From Thereva unica (taxonomy: Eukaryota > Arthropoda > Insecta > Diptera > Therevidae): DNA of 64,000 bases. The position numbers were made by a program, and so were the translations under genes. Positions 47,450-59,000 of the stretch are shown here, piece by piece; position 1 is the first letter of the stretch; each line of letters opens with the position of its first letter. Below the pieces are notes generated by a model. The model saw nothing but the letters and a program-made list of their open reading frames with translations. It searched no databases and was not told where the DNA came from. The DNA is taken from contig OX465282.1 in the NCBI GenBank assembly GCA_949987705.1, positions 82,386,070 through 82,450,069 of the forward strand. The letters run 5' to 3'.

Positions 47450-47946
47450 TTTCTGGGGCTGATGCTGTTGATCTCCAGGTGGTTGGGGTTGAACTGCTAG
47501 CGTTCTCCTTCGCAGTTCTCATTATATACCCTAAATCTAGAAACATGATTGAACTTGTCCATGAGTCCGCAGCACATAGATGCACCTGTCTAAACAACTT
47601 TGGGGCGGAAGTCGAAGTCCAAGTACAGGGATGCACCTGTATAAACAACTTTTGAGGGTTAAGGAATTTGCCACGTCAGCAGTTTTTGCACCTGCGTAAG
47701 AAAGCTGGAGACCGGAAGTTGGTAAATTGAATTCCATGCACCTGTGTAAACAACTTTTGGGGTTCTAGGAATTTGCCACATCATCATCATCATCATCAAT
47801 TTTACATCTGATCATCTGATGCAATTCCATCTACGACAGCCGGATACCGGAAGTTGGTAAATTTTGTACTTGTCCATGAATTCCATGCACCTGTGTAAAC
47901 AACACTTAGGGTCAGGAATTTGCTACATAGGCAGATTTGCATGATC
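47450..47946. repeat. Degenerate ~130-bp repeats and a CAT microsatellite
   Basis: Landmarks CACCTGTGTAAACAACTT, GGAATTTGCCAC and CCGGAAGTTGGTAAATT recur three to four times between ~47580 and ~47935. A (CAT)n run sits at 47777-47798. No gene seen. Confidence 0.6.
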
Positions 47947-48863
47947 GAATTTAGGCTAGTGCAAATACGATTTAAATGCTTCAAAACAAAAAAAAATTAA
48001 TAGCAGGCAAGGCTCAGCAGTTAAATGTGGTCAAGGCTATAACTAAGAGAAAAAAAAACTTTTAAACACGAAAAAAGGGGAAATCTTAAAATGGGGATGC
48101 TATTTAGGGGTTGAAAACGGGTTTTTGTGATTTGCGGTGAAACATGACCTCCTAGTGGAAAACGCTTCATGCAAAAGTTGTAGATAATAAAAAAATCTAT
48201 AACTTTTGTATATAACATATTTTGACATAACCTCAAATTCTATAAGAAAATGGCGGAAAACCGATTTCTCAGTTTTTAATTTTTTTCTCACGTAAAATTA
48301 ATTCAATTTAAATGAAAATTTGTAAGAATATACCTTGTATTGTGCTAAATAAGCATGATTTTTTCTTGGTTTGAAAAATGAATGGTTTCCTAGATATTGA
48401 CATTTTTCGAAAAAAATACCCTAATTTTGCAAGAACAACTTTATTGGTGTTTTTTCGGATTTCGATGTTCAAATAAGTGCTCAATTAACCGTTGAAATGT
48501 CTACTTTCAAATGGTCTATATATGTTAATACTTTATTCTTCATTAATCTGCTTAAAATTCAGAAAAACCGAAAAAGGACTTTTCGGATCACGAATTTTGC
48601 AATTTTACAACTTTTTTAAAATTTTGAATTCTTTCCGTTAATGACGGTTAAATTTTAATGACAGAACTTATTTTCATATAATATTACTTAAATTAAATAA
48701 AGTTAATTACAGAAAGTGGCACACACCATCCGCAACATTTTAAATAAATAAAAAATAAAAAAAAAAATATGTAGGTACGTATAAATTTTGTTTCACTTGA
48801 ATTACCCGTCCAAACCCAATTACCCGCCTTGGGTGGGCGATTTCAAGACTGGCAGACACCACT
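47947..48863 (+). repeat. Left arm of a large imperfect palindrome
   Basis: About 0.9 kb that recurs in reverse complement at 50428-51652. Landmarks include AAAACGCTTCATGCAAAAGT, CCGATTTCTCAGTTTTTAAT and, at the inner end, GATTTCAAGACTGGCAGACA. It most likely is a long terminal inverted repeat of a DNA transposon. The ORFs at 48021-48291 are matched by mirror ORFs in the other arm and are non-coding. Confidence 0.75.
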
Positions 48864-49086
48864 CGATCAGACGAGCTTATTGATGAAGAACCAGCAAAGA
48901 GTCTTGATATCGAAAATGAAGACATCGATAATTTTGAAGAGTCTACCCAATTTGAAATTTCGATCGATGAAAAAGAAAATCCGCAATGTAAAAAATCTAA
49001 CTTTAATTAAAATAATTAATTGTTCAATTTGTTAGTTTTATAAATGTGAAAAAACTATATGTGTTACTCATATGTACTTAACAATT
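48864..49086 (+). other. Palindrome centre, left part; acidic ORF tail
   Basis: From the arm into the centre, one plus-strand frame reads an acidic tail (SDELIDEEPAKSLDIENED and on) and stops at TAA ~49010. It looks like the C-terminal end of a lost protein, possibly the transposase of the long-TIR element. The family cannot be told. Confidence 0.3.
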
Positions 49087-50189
49087 CTAATCCATCCATC
49101 CATCCAATGGCGCTACAGCCCAAATCGAGCCTTGGCCTCCTCTAGGGCATTTCTGCAAGTTTGACGGTCCCTTGCAGCATGTCTCCAGTTCCGGATGTTG
49201 AGCATTGACTCTGCGTCAGCCGTCACAGAGTCTATCCATCTCCTCCTGGGTCTACCTACTGGCCTACTTCCCGAAATTTCTGATGCCATAAGCCGTTTTG
49301 GGATGCGATTGTGCTCCATCCTGATCACGTGGCCGGCTAGTCTCAATCTGTTGATTTTTATGAAAGTTGAGAGTTGTGGGTCGTCAAAAATTTCATACAA
49401 CTCGTTGTTGTATCTTCTTCGCCATATTCCATCCTCTCTGATTGGGCCTATTATGCATCTGAGAATTTTCCTCTCGAACCTGTTGACTAGTTCCTCTATG
49501 TCCTGGGTCATAGTCCAAGTCTCGCTACCATAACACAGTACTGGTCGTATTACTGTTTTGAAAAGTGAGAGTTTCGTTTTCCTGTGCACAAATCTTGAGT
49601 GCAGGATTTGTTTTTGGGCATAAAAGGCTCTATTAGCCAGTAGTATTCGTCTGATTATTTCTTCTCTTTCTTCGTTTCTTTTTGTGATAGTAGACCCAAG
49701 GTAGACTGTTTTATCGACTACTTCTAGGTTATGTTCGTCGATGGTTATATTTCTTCCCATTCTAAATCGTCCTGCTCTGGATTGTTGCATCACCTTCGTT
49801 TTTTCTTCGTTAATCTTCAGGCCTATGTCCTTTGCCGCCTCTTTTAATTCAACATAGACTTCTTTTGCTGCCAAAAAGGACCTTCCCACGATGTTTACGT
49901 CATCCGCATATCCAAGTAATTGTACCGACTGGGTAGCTATTGATGCACTTCGCTGGACTGACGTTTTCCTTATCACCCATTCTAGGGCCAGGTTGAAAAG
50001 CATGGGGGCCAGCCCATCTCCTTGTCTAACCCTTGACGTACTTCGAACTCATCTGTTACAACATTTTGGATCCTTACTTTCGCCAGTGAGCTGTTTGTGG
50101 CGCATTTGATTAGTTGTACCAACTTTGAGGGGACTCATATTTCCGATAAGATCTCGTATAGCCTCTCTCTGTTTATTGAGTCATATGCC
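49087..50189 (-). mobile_element. RTE-type LINE, 5'-truncated
   Basis: A 1.1-kb insertion flanked by the 8-bp duplication TAACAATT (49079-49086, 50190-50197). At its 3' end (plus-strand left) is an (ATGG)n-like tail, read ATCCATCCATCC on the plus strand, typical of RTE LINEs. It contains the 3' half of a reverse transcriptase and sits in the centre of the palindrome, so it inserted after the palindrome's host element. Confidence 0.85.
49113..50003 (-). pseudogene. LINE reverse transcriptase, C-terminal part
   Basis: 296 codons open. The catalytic YADD box is at residues 32-35 (LLGYADDVNIVG), followed by thumb-like sequence, VIRPVLCYGSETWTM, and the RTE C-terminal region (RLRLAGHVIRM, GRPRRRWIDSVTAD, final EEAKARFGL). 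Just upstream, the conserved VRQGL / RQGD segment is split over two frames near 50030, a frameshift. The endonuclease and N-terminal reverse transcriptase are missing by 5' truncation, so the copy is dead. Confidence 0.87.
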
Positions 50190-50197
50190 TAACAATT

Positions 50198-50427
50198 ATA
50201 ATGATCGTGCAAAAATTTGTAATAAAAGTAAAATCATAAGAGTTACCGACAGTGTTGAATGCTAGGAAAAAATACTACCATAGATTTTCACCTTGTTATT
50301 TTACGACGAGAGCAGATTCTAGTCGATAAACATTTTTTTTATTTAGATTTCAAACTTAATCACCACGTGCTCTTCTACAAGCCAGCATCACAAATCTTGG
50401 CCCGTACTAGTAGAGTGCGTTTAAGTG
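50198..50427. other. Palindrome centre, right part
   Basis: About 230 bp of unique AT-rich sequence between the LINE and the right arm, with no gene seen. Together with 48864-49086 it is what remains of the interior of the long-TIR element. Confidence 0.4.
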
Positions 50428-51652
50428 GTGTCTGCCAGTCTTGAAATCGCCCACCCAAGGCGGGTAATTGGGTTTGGACGGGTAATTCAAGTGAAACAAA
50501 ATTTATACGTACCTACATATTTTTTTTTTATTTTTTATTTATTTAAAATGTTGCGGATGGTGTGTGCCACTTTCTGTAATTAACTTTATTTAATTTAAGT
50601 AATATTATATGAAAATAAGTTCTGTCATTAAAATTTAACCGTCATTAACGGAAAGAATTCAAAATTTTAAAAAAGTTGTAAAATTGAAAAATTCGTGATC
50701 CGAAAAGTCCTTTTTCGGTTTTTCTGAATTTTAAGCAGATTAATGAAGAATAAAGTATTAACATATATAGACCATTTGAAAGTAGACATTTCAACGGTTA
50801 ATTGAGCACTTATTTGAACATCGAAATCCGAAAAAATACCAATAAAGTTGTTCTTGCAAAATTAGGGTATTTTTTTCGAAAAATGTCAATATCTAGGAAA
50901 CCATTCATTTTTCAAACCAAGAAAAAATCATGCTTATTTAACACAATACAAGGTATCGATGGGTCTTACGAAAAAGATATTGTTTCAAAATCTTGCTGAA
51001 AAAGATATTGTTTCAATTTATTGCTGAAAAACATATTGTTTCGGTTTCTCGCTGAAAAAGATATTGTTTCGGTTTCTCGGTGAAGAACATATTGTTTCGT
51101 TTTCTGGCTGCAAAACATATGAGCAAAAAAACGAAACAATATGTTCTTCACCGAGAAACCGAAACAATATCTTTTTCAGCGAGAAACCGAAACAATATGT
51201 TTTTCAGCAATAAATTGAAACAATATCTTTTTCAGCAAGATTTTGAAACAATATCTTTTTCGTAAGACCCATCGGTATATTCTTACAAATGTTCATTTAA
51301 ATTGAATTAATTTTACGTGAGAAAAAAATTAAAAACTGAAAAATCGGTTTTCCGCCATTTTCTTATAGAATTTGAGGTTATGTCAAAATATGTTATATAC
51401 AAAAGTTATAGATTTTTTTATTATCTACAACTTTTGCATGAAGCGTTTTCCACTAGGAGGTCATGTTTCACCGCAAATCACAAAAAACCGTTTTCAACCC
51501 CTAAATAGCATCCCCATTTTAAGATTTCCCCTTTTTTCGTGTTTAAAAGTTTTTTTTTCTCTTAGTTATAGCTTTGACCACATTTAACTGCTGAGCCTTG
51601 CCTGCTATTAATTTTTTTTTCCAAAAACCTATTTGCACTAGCCTATTTGTTG
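50428..51652 (-). repeat. Right arm of the large palindrome
   Basis: Reverse complement of 47947-48863, with small indels and one 322-bp insertion (the foldback element plus its GTAT duplication). Similarity fades at TATTTGCACTAGCCT (~51650), which also marks the left arm's outer end. Confidence 0.75.
50957..51274. mobile_element. Foldback MITE built of 28-bp units
   Basis: A 318-bp, nearly perfect inverted repeat with little spacer. Each half has a CGATGGGTCTTACG end followed by five tandem 28-bp units of the form GAAAAAGATATTGTTTC plus 11 variable bases. It is flanked by GTAT on both sides (50953-50956, 51275-51278), and the left palindrome arm shows the empty site. Transcribed RNA would form a ~150-bp hairpin. 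Mirror ORFs (50966-51151 minus, 51080-51265 plus) are side-effects. Confidence 0.8.
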
Positions 51653-51835
51653 TGCAATTGCCAGTATTATAAAAGAAGCCGCAGCTTTGTATTTTCACAG
51701 TTTACAACGAGCATCCCGCGAGTAAACTAGTAAAGTGTTATTAATTACTACTCCTGAAAATACTGGTGAATTTAATTGTGAGCATCCAGTGAATTTAACA
51801 AGTGCTAAGTGAAAAGTTTTGTTTTTGCTATTAAA

Positions 51836-52105
51836 ATGGATACACGCAGCATTATGAGTGGGCTACACAAGCAAGCAGCAGATTGCTTAAGGGACAGAGA
51901 CGCTGCGCAAAGTGTAATTATTACAAAGGTGTGTGGTTTATTTATTAAAAAAATAAAAGCAGCATGCAGGGCTGAAAAGCGGAATGGGACCAAACAACAC
52001 TATCAAAATTGTATTGCGCAACTAAGATGCTTACAAGTATTGTTGAAAGCTGGCAGCAGCCACCATGGAGCAGGTGTGCAGGAAGGAGGAAGAACTGAAA
52101 AATGA
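51836..52105 (+). CDS. Small ORF upstream of PolB, 89 aa, unknown
   Basis: From ATG 51836 to TGA at 52103-52105. The product is helical and basic (HKQAADCLRDRDAAQ, KKIKAACRAEKRNG). The last ~15 residues look like read-through. The PolB-like frame opens directly after its stop in another phase, so it may be the upstream exon or a companion ORF of the same mobile element, with a lost splice or frameshift between. A TATA-like ATTATAAAAG precedes it at ~51666. Confidence 0.4.
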   Translation: MDTRSIMSGLHKQAADCLRDRDAAQSVIITKVCGLFIKKIKAACRAEKRNGTKQHYQNCIAQLRCLQVLLKAGSSHHGAGVQEGGRTEK

Positions 52106-53631
52106 AGTGCTCGTGTACGCTGGGAAGAGCTGCATAATGCGTTTGCATTACGAATCAGGACAGGTGTCATCATCAATATAAAGCACGTCGAAGTGAAGCA
52201 ATTTTTAAAGGATGGTTATGCTTTGTTTGAGCGGCGTGTTAAGAACATCTTAAAGAAGCATAATTTCATCAAGACATCAACGACTTTAAGCTGCGAGTAT
52301 GTTAAGCATGGTGTTAATGATGGTGATGTGATAAGTGATATAAAATACTTTCACACCAAAACTACACCCATTGGGAGCACCGATGATCTGGAACAGTGGT
52401 TTTTGAAAAACGTGCAGGATGATCTATTGACCCAGGTTGAGGAGTTCCAAGAGAAAGATAGCGGCTGGGCCTTACATACCATAGTGAACTTAAGGGTGCA
52501 CATAAACAAATACGAGCCATTAAGAGGATCGTCATTTATAAAATTGCAGCAAAGTATCGCAGCAAAGCAGGCATGCGTAAATGTGAGAAATGATGATAAT
52601 GCATGTTTTGCGTGGGCAGTGGTCTCTGCTTTGTATTCAGTAGAGTATAGGGATCACGCATATAGAACATCAAAGTACCCGCACTACAACAATGTGCTAA
52701 ACTTGAGCGGGATTACTTTTCCAGTTACACTAAACCAAATAAAAACATTTGAAGAAAACAACAGATTATCAATTAATGTTTTCATACTGGAAAAGGAAAA
52801 GATGAGCGAATACACGACTGTTCCAGCTTACTTAACGAAGAATAAATTGGATATCAATCTGCTAATGATAAAGTCAAATTATGACTGCAGTAAGGACGAT
52901 GATGATGATAGTGCTATTGTTTATCATTTCCGCTGGATTAAAAACTTATCGCGTTTGGTGAGCAGGCAGACGTCTAAAGTGGAACACAAAAAATATATCT
53001 GTGATAGATGTTTATTTTATTTTTATACTGAAGAAAAGCTCGCAGCGCACGTGCCTGAGTGTGAAAAGGTGAATGACTGTAAAGTTGCTTTTCATAAGGA
53101 GAAATTTATCACTTTTAAAAATTATAATTACAAGAATCCGGTACCATTTACAGTATATGCAGATTTGGAGTCAATATTGATACCTGTTACCGATGGTGGT
53201 AGTAATGGTGATAAGACAAAGAAAATTCAAGAACATGAAGTTCATAGTATTGGATTATATTTTCACTGCTATTACGATGAATCTCTATCATTTTACCGAT
53301 CGAATCGTGGAAAAACGTGTCTTCAGTGGTTTACATTGCAGCTGCAGGAAATAGCAAATATAGCTGAAGAGAAATTAAAAGATATAAAACCACTAGCACC
53401 CTTATCAGCGCAGGAAAAGTGCATACAATATAACCAACCATGCTGCCATATATGCGAGAAACCCTTTGCGCTTGGTGAAACCAGAGTGAGGGATCATTGC
53501 CACCTCACAGGCAAATATCGTGGGCCAGCACACAACAGCTGCAACATCAATTATAATGATTGTCGCAACATCCCAGTCATTTTCCACAATTTATCAGGAT
53601 ATGATGCGCATTTCATAATCAAGGATATAGC
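52106..53631 (+). pseudogene. Protein-primed-type DNA polymerase B, N-terminal half, cut by BEL4
   Basis: The frame opens after 52105 (the nominal start at 52193 is a [19 protein letters not shown] upstream is in frame and family-like) and runs into the BEL4 LTR at 53632. Domain order: an N-terminal module with a [15 protein letters not shown] segment; a CDRC...H...C zinc site (~52995-53070); the 3'-5' exonuclease first motif VYADLESIL (Asp at 53162); an endonuclease-VII-like Cys/His insert (CHIC...[16 protein letters not shown], ~53440-53545); and exonuclease motif [14 protein letters not shown] (~53585-53615). This is the layout of PolB from arthropod polinton/adintovirus-like elements. Polymerase motifs would lie beyond BEL4, outside the window. 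Confidence 0.75.
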
Positions 53632-55089
53632 TGTTCGGCCCCGAACACAACAACCTGAAAGGGGACAGGATTCAAACAAAAAAAAAACACAACACATATA
53701 AAATATAAATATAATTTGTCCTAAGAAGTTATAAACTTAATCTAATTATCCTAATTCTAAGACTTAAAAATATAAATTAAAAATAAACTTAAAAAACGAA
53801 TTTGAAATAAACTTAAAAACTACATCTAACTTATAAGGCATGCTGAAATAGAGAAATATATATGTAAACAATACAATGAATTTTCATAAATAAAAAAAAA
53901 AAATCTGAAAAAAAGAAAATAACCAACTACGAATTAAAAATTATTCTCTGAAACATAAGGAAAAAATAAATAATAACCCTGAAATATAAAATGATAAAAA
54001 AGCTGAAATTACAAATGAACCTGAAATAAATGCTTATAGAGTAATTAATCAACGATACTTACCAAGCCCCTATAGCATACTGGAGGCTACTTCATTTCGG
54101 AGCACCGGCAAGTTGAAACCTGTCTTTTTACCTAAAACCCTAAAAATGAATGAAATTATTAATAAAATATTAAAAACAAACTATAAGATTATACTTACCT
54201 GCGATATTTAGCTGAAACAAGACAAGCAGAATTAATAAATTTGAAATTAATTGAAGGTCAAAAAACAACAACAACAACCACACGCAGAACGTAAACAAAC
54301 CGAATTCAAACAATTAACACATAAAAAGCACATCCAAGTTAAGGAAACTTGCGCAATATGTGCTACATATCATTTCACCTGTACAATATGTGTCTATTTC
54401 ACACATTACAGGTGAAAAATAGCATTTTTAGGTGGAAAATGACGGATATAACCTATCATTTTTATCCACCTATTTTCACACAAGAAAACACAATTTCCGA
54501 CACCTACAACACACACAACTTTTCACAGGTGAACAATAAACACACCACATCACGTTACTTACCTGAAAGGTCAGGAAAAACAGGTGAAAAACACTAAAAT
54601 ATCACTCGCGACATACACAAAACTTCGCCCGGCAAAGAAACGTCAAATTTTATGTTTCATATGAAAATGACATATGAAACTTATGTAGAATTTCGCGCGG
54701 ATTCTAATGGTGACATTAAAAACATCGAAAAGGATACGCGTAAAAAGATATTTTAATAATAATATTTCTCCATAAGGTTAAGGAGAAAGAAAGAGAAAAT
54801 AAACTTATGAAATTAAAGCGAGACAAGAATAGTTGTGTACAAAATGGAGAAAGGAAATTATTTATGGCCATTTTAGGGAATAAAAATATCCCTGCAATAA
54901 AAATCGACAAAAAAGAGAAAAACAGTCGAAAAAATATAAAGAAAAATTAGAATAATTATTTTAAATACAGTACAAATAATTACTATTACAATTGGCCTCT
55001 AAATTCGGTGAAAGTTAATAATTTTACGCTGCCGATAAGGCAGTTCGCAACAAGGAAATAAAATTTCCTTAAGGACACCGTTATCTTTG

Positions 55090-55099
55090 GACTATAAAA
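55090..55099 (+). promoter_or_regulatory. BEL4 LTR TATA box
   Basis: ACTATAAAAA lies ~25-45 bp upstream of CTTAGTCGG and TTTTCAGCT, which are initiator-like. This places the transcription start just before the first hairpin, so the array would be in the transcribed leader. Confidence 0.5.
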
Positions 55100-55142
55100 A
55101 CGCGGACGCATCCTTAGTCGGCCTCTCTCAATTTTCAGCTAC

Positions 55143-55708
55143 GCAGGGAACTCTCCAAACCAATAGGAAGGTGAGAGTTTTACATGCAATATTAATTTCT
55201 GAAAATTTTTGATAGCAAGCAGGAAATTTTCTCGCACACCACTAAGTGGAAGGCGGAAAATTTCACATGCTCTTGTTGTTGTATTGTGTTTAATTTGGTA
55301 GCGGGCAGCAAATTTTCGCGCACACCACAACGTGGAAGGCGGAAAATTTTACCTGCATGTTTTTGTTGTAAATTTGATTTATAAAGAGCAGTGAACGCAT
55401 AGGCACACCACTTTGTGGAAGGCTAAGGTTCTGCCTGCACTTTATTCACTTTGTTTTTGTCTCACGTAGAATAGATAAAAAGCAGTAAATTCATGCGCAT
55501 ACCATTTTATGGAAGGCCAGAATTTATCTGCTATTAAATTTGTGTTCGCGTATCAGTCGTAGAAATTAGCAGTGAGTTTCTGCACACCGCTTACTGGCGG
55601 AAGGTGGCAAATTCTGCATGCTTGTTTGTGTTTAGAAAATATTAGAATTCAAACAATCGCAGTGGATTCCTGTGCATACCATTAATGGAAGGCCGGAATT
55701 CTGCCTGC
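55143..55708 (+). ncRNA. Array of seven covarying hairpins in BEL4 leader
   Basis: Seven ~45-52-nt stem-loops begin at 55143, 55219, 55305, 55388, 55482, 55569 and 55659. Each starts GCAG and ends TGC (CTGC or ATGC). Outer stems differ but pair: ACTCTC/GAGAGT, AAATTTTC/GAAAATTT (twice), GAAC/GTTC, AAATTC/GAATTT, GAGTTT/AAATTC, GGATTC/GAATTC (G-U allowed). Apical stems differ but pair: CCAC/GTGG (three times), CCAT/ATGG (twice), CCGC/GCGG. The sequence ACC before and GGAAGG after the apical stem is nearly invariant. Compensatory change with a constant motif is strong evidence of a conserved RNA structure. Function unknown; Gag binding/packaging, translation or protection are candidates. Confidence 0.75.
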
Positions 55709-55982
55709 ATTTGAAACATATTAAACACGTAGTAAGAGAAACATCCAGGGCATCAAAGGAAATATTCAGCGGACCACCACGACGCAGGACTGGCATTTTC
55801 ACGACGACCAGCGACACCAGGGCACTGCAGCAAGCAATTTAACCATACATTAGCATAAGTTGCATGATTAGGTTGTAAGTTTGCAAATATTGAGGTGTAC
55901 TTATTGAATAAAATTGAATTACCAACTGCACGTGCGTTTTTTTTTCACTATTTTATATTTTTACGTTTCCGTTTGAAACATT

Positions 55983-56001
55983 TGGAGGTTCCACCGAGAT
56001 T
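55983..56001 (+). promoter_or_regulatory. BEL4 primer-binding site (tRNA-Gln)
   Basis: TGGAGGTTCCACCGAGATT begins two bases after the LTR. It complements an animal tRNA-Gln 3' end (ATCTCGGTGGAACCTCCA). Confidence 0.75.
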
Positions 56002-56064
56002 TCGTGCAGCGTATTCAAACTTATTTAATTTTTATACTTTTTGCAAACTTACATACATTAAATC

Positions 56065-59000
56065 ATGGCGACTCTGCAACAATTGTGCCGAAAACAATCT
56101 ATGCTACGAAATCGATTGGAGAAATTCGTCGAAAACGGAAAAAAAACCGCGATAGCAAAACGTTCATATGGATATTATCAATCCAGAATCAACGACTACA
56201 AGGCATTATGGGAAGAATTCTGTAATAATGACTTAGCCATAAATGAAGCAGCACTCGATAATCCTGTAGAAGTCCCGGTGGAGTATTTGCGTCTCGATCG
56301 ATATAGTGAAATGGAAATCAAATACGCCGAACATATGGGTGAATTGTTGGATGGATTACAAAGAAATGCACCAAACACTTCTTCAGAGCCAGGCACCACT
56401 CCAGCTATTAGAACACCAGAGCTGCAACAAATTGGGACGCAGCACGACATTCAGCTCCCTAGAATTAGCCTGCCAAAATACAATGGCAACTACGATATGT
56501 GGCGCTCCTTTCATGACGTGTTCGTGTCGCTGGTACATAGTAACCCCAAGCTAACAGCTGTGCAAAAACTGCACTACTTAAAGGAATGTCTAGTTGGGGA
56601 GGCAGAATCTTTATTAAGGCATGTACCAACCACCAACGATGATTACTATCCAGCCTGGACAAAGCTCAAGGAACGTTACGAGAACAAACGAATCTTAGTT
56701 AATCATCAGCTAAAGACATTTTTGAGTATTGCTAAGCTATCGACGGAAACATCCAAAGGTCTGAAGTCATTAATCGATACAACAACCGAATGCCTGCAGC
56801 AATTGAAGGCTCTTGGTGTGGACACGAGCTCGTGGGATGCAATTCTGATTTACTTACTAGTTCAACGATTGCCATTCACAACATTGAGGCTTTGGGAAGA
56901 AGAACAAGGATCAACCCAAGCGTTACCCACTTGTGCCCAATTCAAGGCGTTCTTGACCACCAGGTTGCGTGTTTTAGAATCCATTGCAGATGTCGTAGTA
57001 TCTAAGCCTGCATCTAAACCCAACCCACACATCAAAAGGGAAACTTTTCATACACATCACACAATAAACCAAAATGGTTGTCCAGCTTGTAACAGCAAAC
57101 ACTTTATTGCCTTCTGCAGGAAATTCAAATCAATGAATGCGGACGCTAGGCGTAAAATTATACAAACCGCGGGCTGTTGTTTAAACTGCTTTTCACGTCA
57201 GCACACAATCAACAATTGTCCGAGTAAATATAGATGTCGCAAGTGCAACCAAAAACACCATACAACATTACATCCTAAGTCAAGGAGAGAGAGCACTGGG
57301 TCAACAGCATCCAAAGGGAATCTTCATGAAGGAGGTAACATACCAAACAAATCTCCTACAGCCCCGAAGATACACTCAGCTAATGAAGCTGAACATCCAA
57401 TACAAACTTTCTTAGCCACGAAAAATCGCCGTGCGTTACTGGCGACCGCACGTGTGATGGTATATAGCAAACAAGGCACAGGAAAGCTACTACGTTGTCT
57501 CATCGATCCAGGATCTGAGGCATCCTTTATCACGGACGATGCATGCAGACAACTACGAGCTACCCCAACTAACACAGAGGTAGAAATTACGGGCTTGAAT
57601 TTAGCCCCTGCAGGCACATCAAACCAAAAGGTGAGCCTGTCGTTAAGATCATGTTACCAGACTGAGCGGGCCGTAAAAGAGGAGTTTCTAATCATAGACA
57701 GGATCACTAATCCTTTACCAACCACGACAACCCGAAAAGGAAACTGGCAGCATCTCAAGAACTTGCAGTTAGCAGATCCAGCATTCTGGAAAACTGGAAG
57801 CATCGACGCCCTGCTGGGAGTAAGGGCCTATGTGAAGATTTTAGAAAACGGCATTCGTCGCGGAGATGATACATCTCCAACTGCCATCAAAACAATGTTT
57901 GGATGGATACTAATGGGACCAATCACAGCTACGGTCGGCGATCAAGTCGCAGCATTTACGACCAGCACAGCAGATCTCAAGATAGATAACCTGCTGAAAC
58001 GTTTTTGGGAAATTGAGGAAACTCCGTCAAGGAAAATTCTCACGCCAGAGGACGAAACATGTCAACAAATCTTTCACAAAACACACATCCGGAAGGCAAA
58101 TGGAAGCTATCAAGTGGCGCTGCCCTTTGTGGAAAACAAGGCTCCTATCTTGGGACAGTCAAGGCCACAAGCGATGAACCGGTTTCTGGCATTGCAGAGA
58201 CAATTCACTAAGAAGCCTCAACTGAAGGATGAATATACCAAGTGTCTGGATGAGTACATAGACCTTGGACATATGGAAGCAGTAGATACCCCGACCAATG
58301 ACGAGGAACATTACTACATACCTCATCACGCTGTCTTCAAAGACAGTTCCACAACAAAATTAAGAGTGGTTTTTGACGCCTCCGCCAAAACAACGAGTGG
58401 AAAATCCCTCAATGATCACCTTTTGGTAGGACCAACGTTGCAGCCCAAACTATTCGCGACCCTATTAAATTGGAGAAAATATAAGGTGGCCATGAACGCG
58501 GATATAGAGAAAATGTACCGCATGATCAGTATTCATCCAGACCACCAGAACTTCCAGCGAATCATTTGGCAGCATCCCCAGACTCGACTACCACAGGATT
58601 ACAAATTAAAAACAGTAACCTTTGGAACAGCATGCGCACCATATTTAGCTATACGCACGTTACAGCAACTTGCGGAAGATGAAAGGGAAACATGGCCCTT
58701 AGCATACACAGCCATATACAACAATTTTTATGTTGACGATTTACTAAGCGGTGCGGACAACGTTGAGGAAGCCAAATTACTGCAACAAGAATTACGTAGC
58801 ATCACCAAAGCAGGGGGCTTTAAGCTACGAAAATGGACAAGTAATTACCCTGCATTACTAGAAGACATTCCACAAGAAGATCGGGAATTAAAGTCCACCC
58901 TAACCCTGGTTTCAGATGATGTCGTTAAGACTCTTGGCGTTCGTTGGCATCCAGGACCAGATTATTTTTCCTTTGTTGTTAATCCACTGCCGGAGTACGC

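Larger units (their letters stand above)
53632..55980 (+). repeat. BEL4 5' LTR (2.35 kb)
   Basis: TGTTCGGCC...GTTTGAAACA. A TATA box (ACTATAAAAA, ~55090-55099) and a poly(A) signal AATAAA (~55906) mark the likely R region between ~55120 and ~55930. That region holds the hairpin array. The upstream ~1.4 kb (U3) is AT-rich without genes, and the ORFs inside repeat in the 3' LTR. Confidence 0.9.

Noticed and set aside
48021..48291. Two small ORFs that recur at 51317-51587
   Set aside because: They recur because the palindrome arms are copies; composition is non-coding and no start context or homology was recognised.
55143..55708. Hairpins as microRNA precursors or tRNA-like genes
   Set aside because: Stems are too short and bulged for a canonical precursor, units are tandem within an LTR, and no tRNA cloverleaf or A/B boxes are seen. 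A cis-acting RNA is the better reading.
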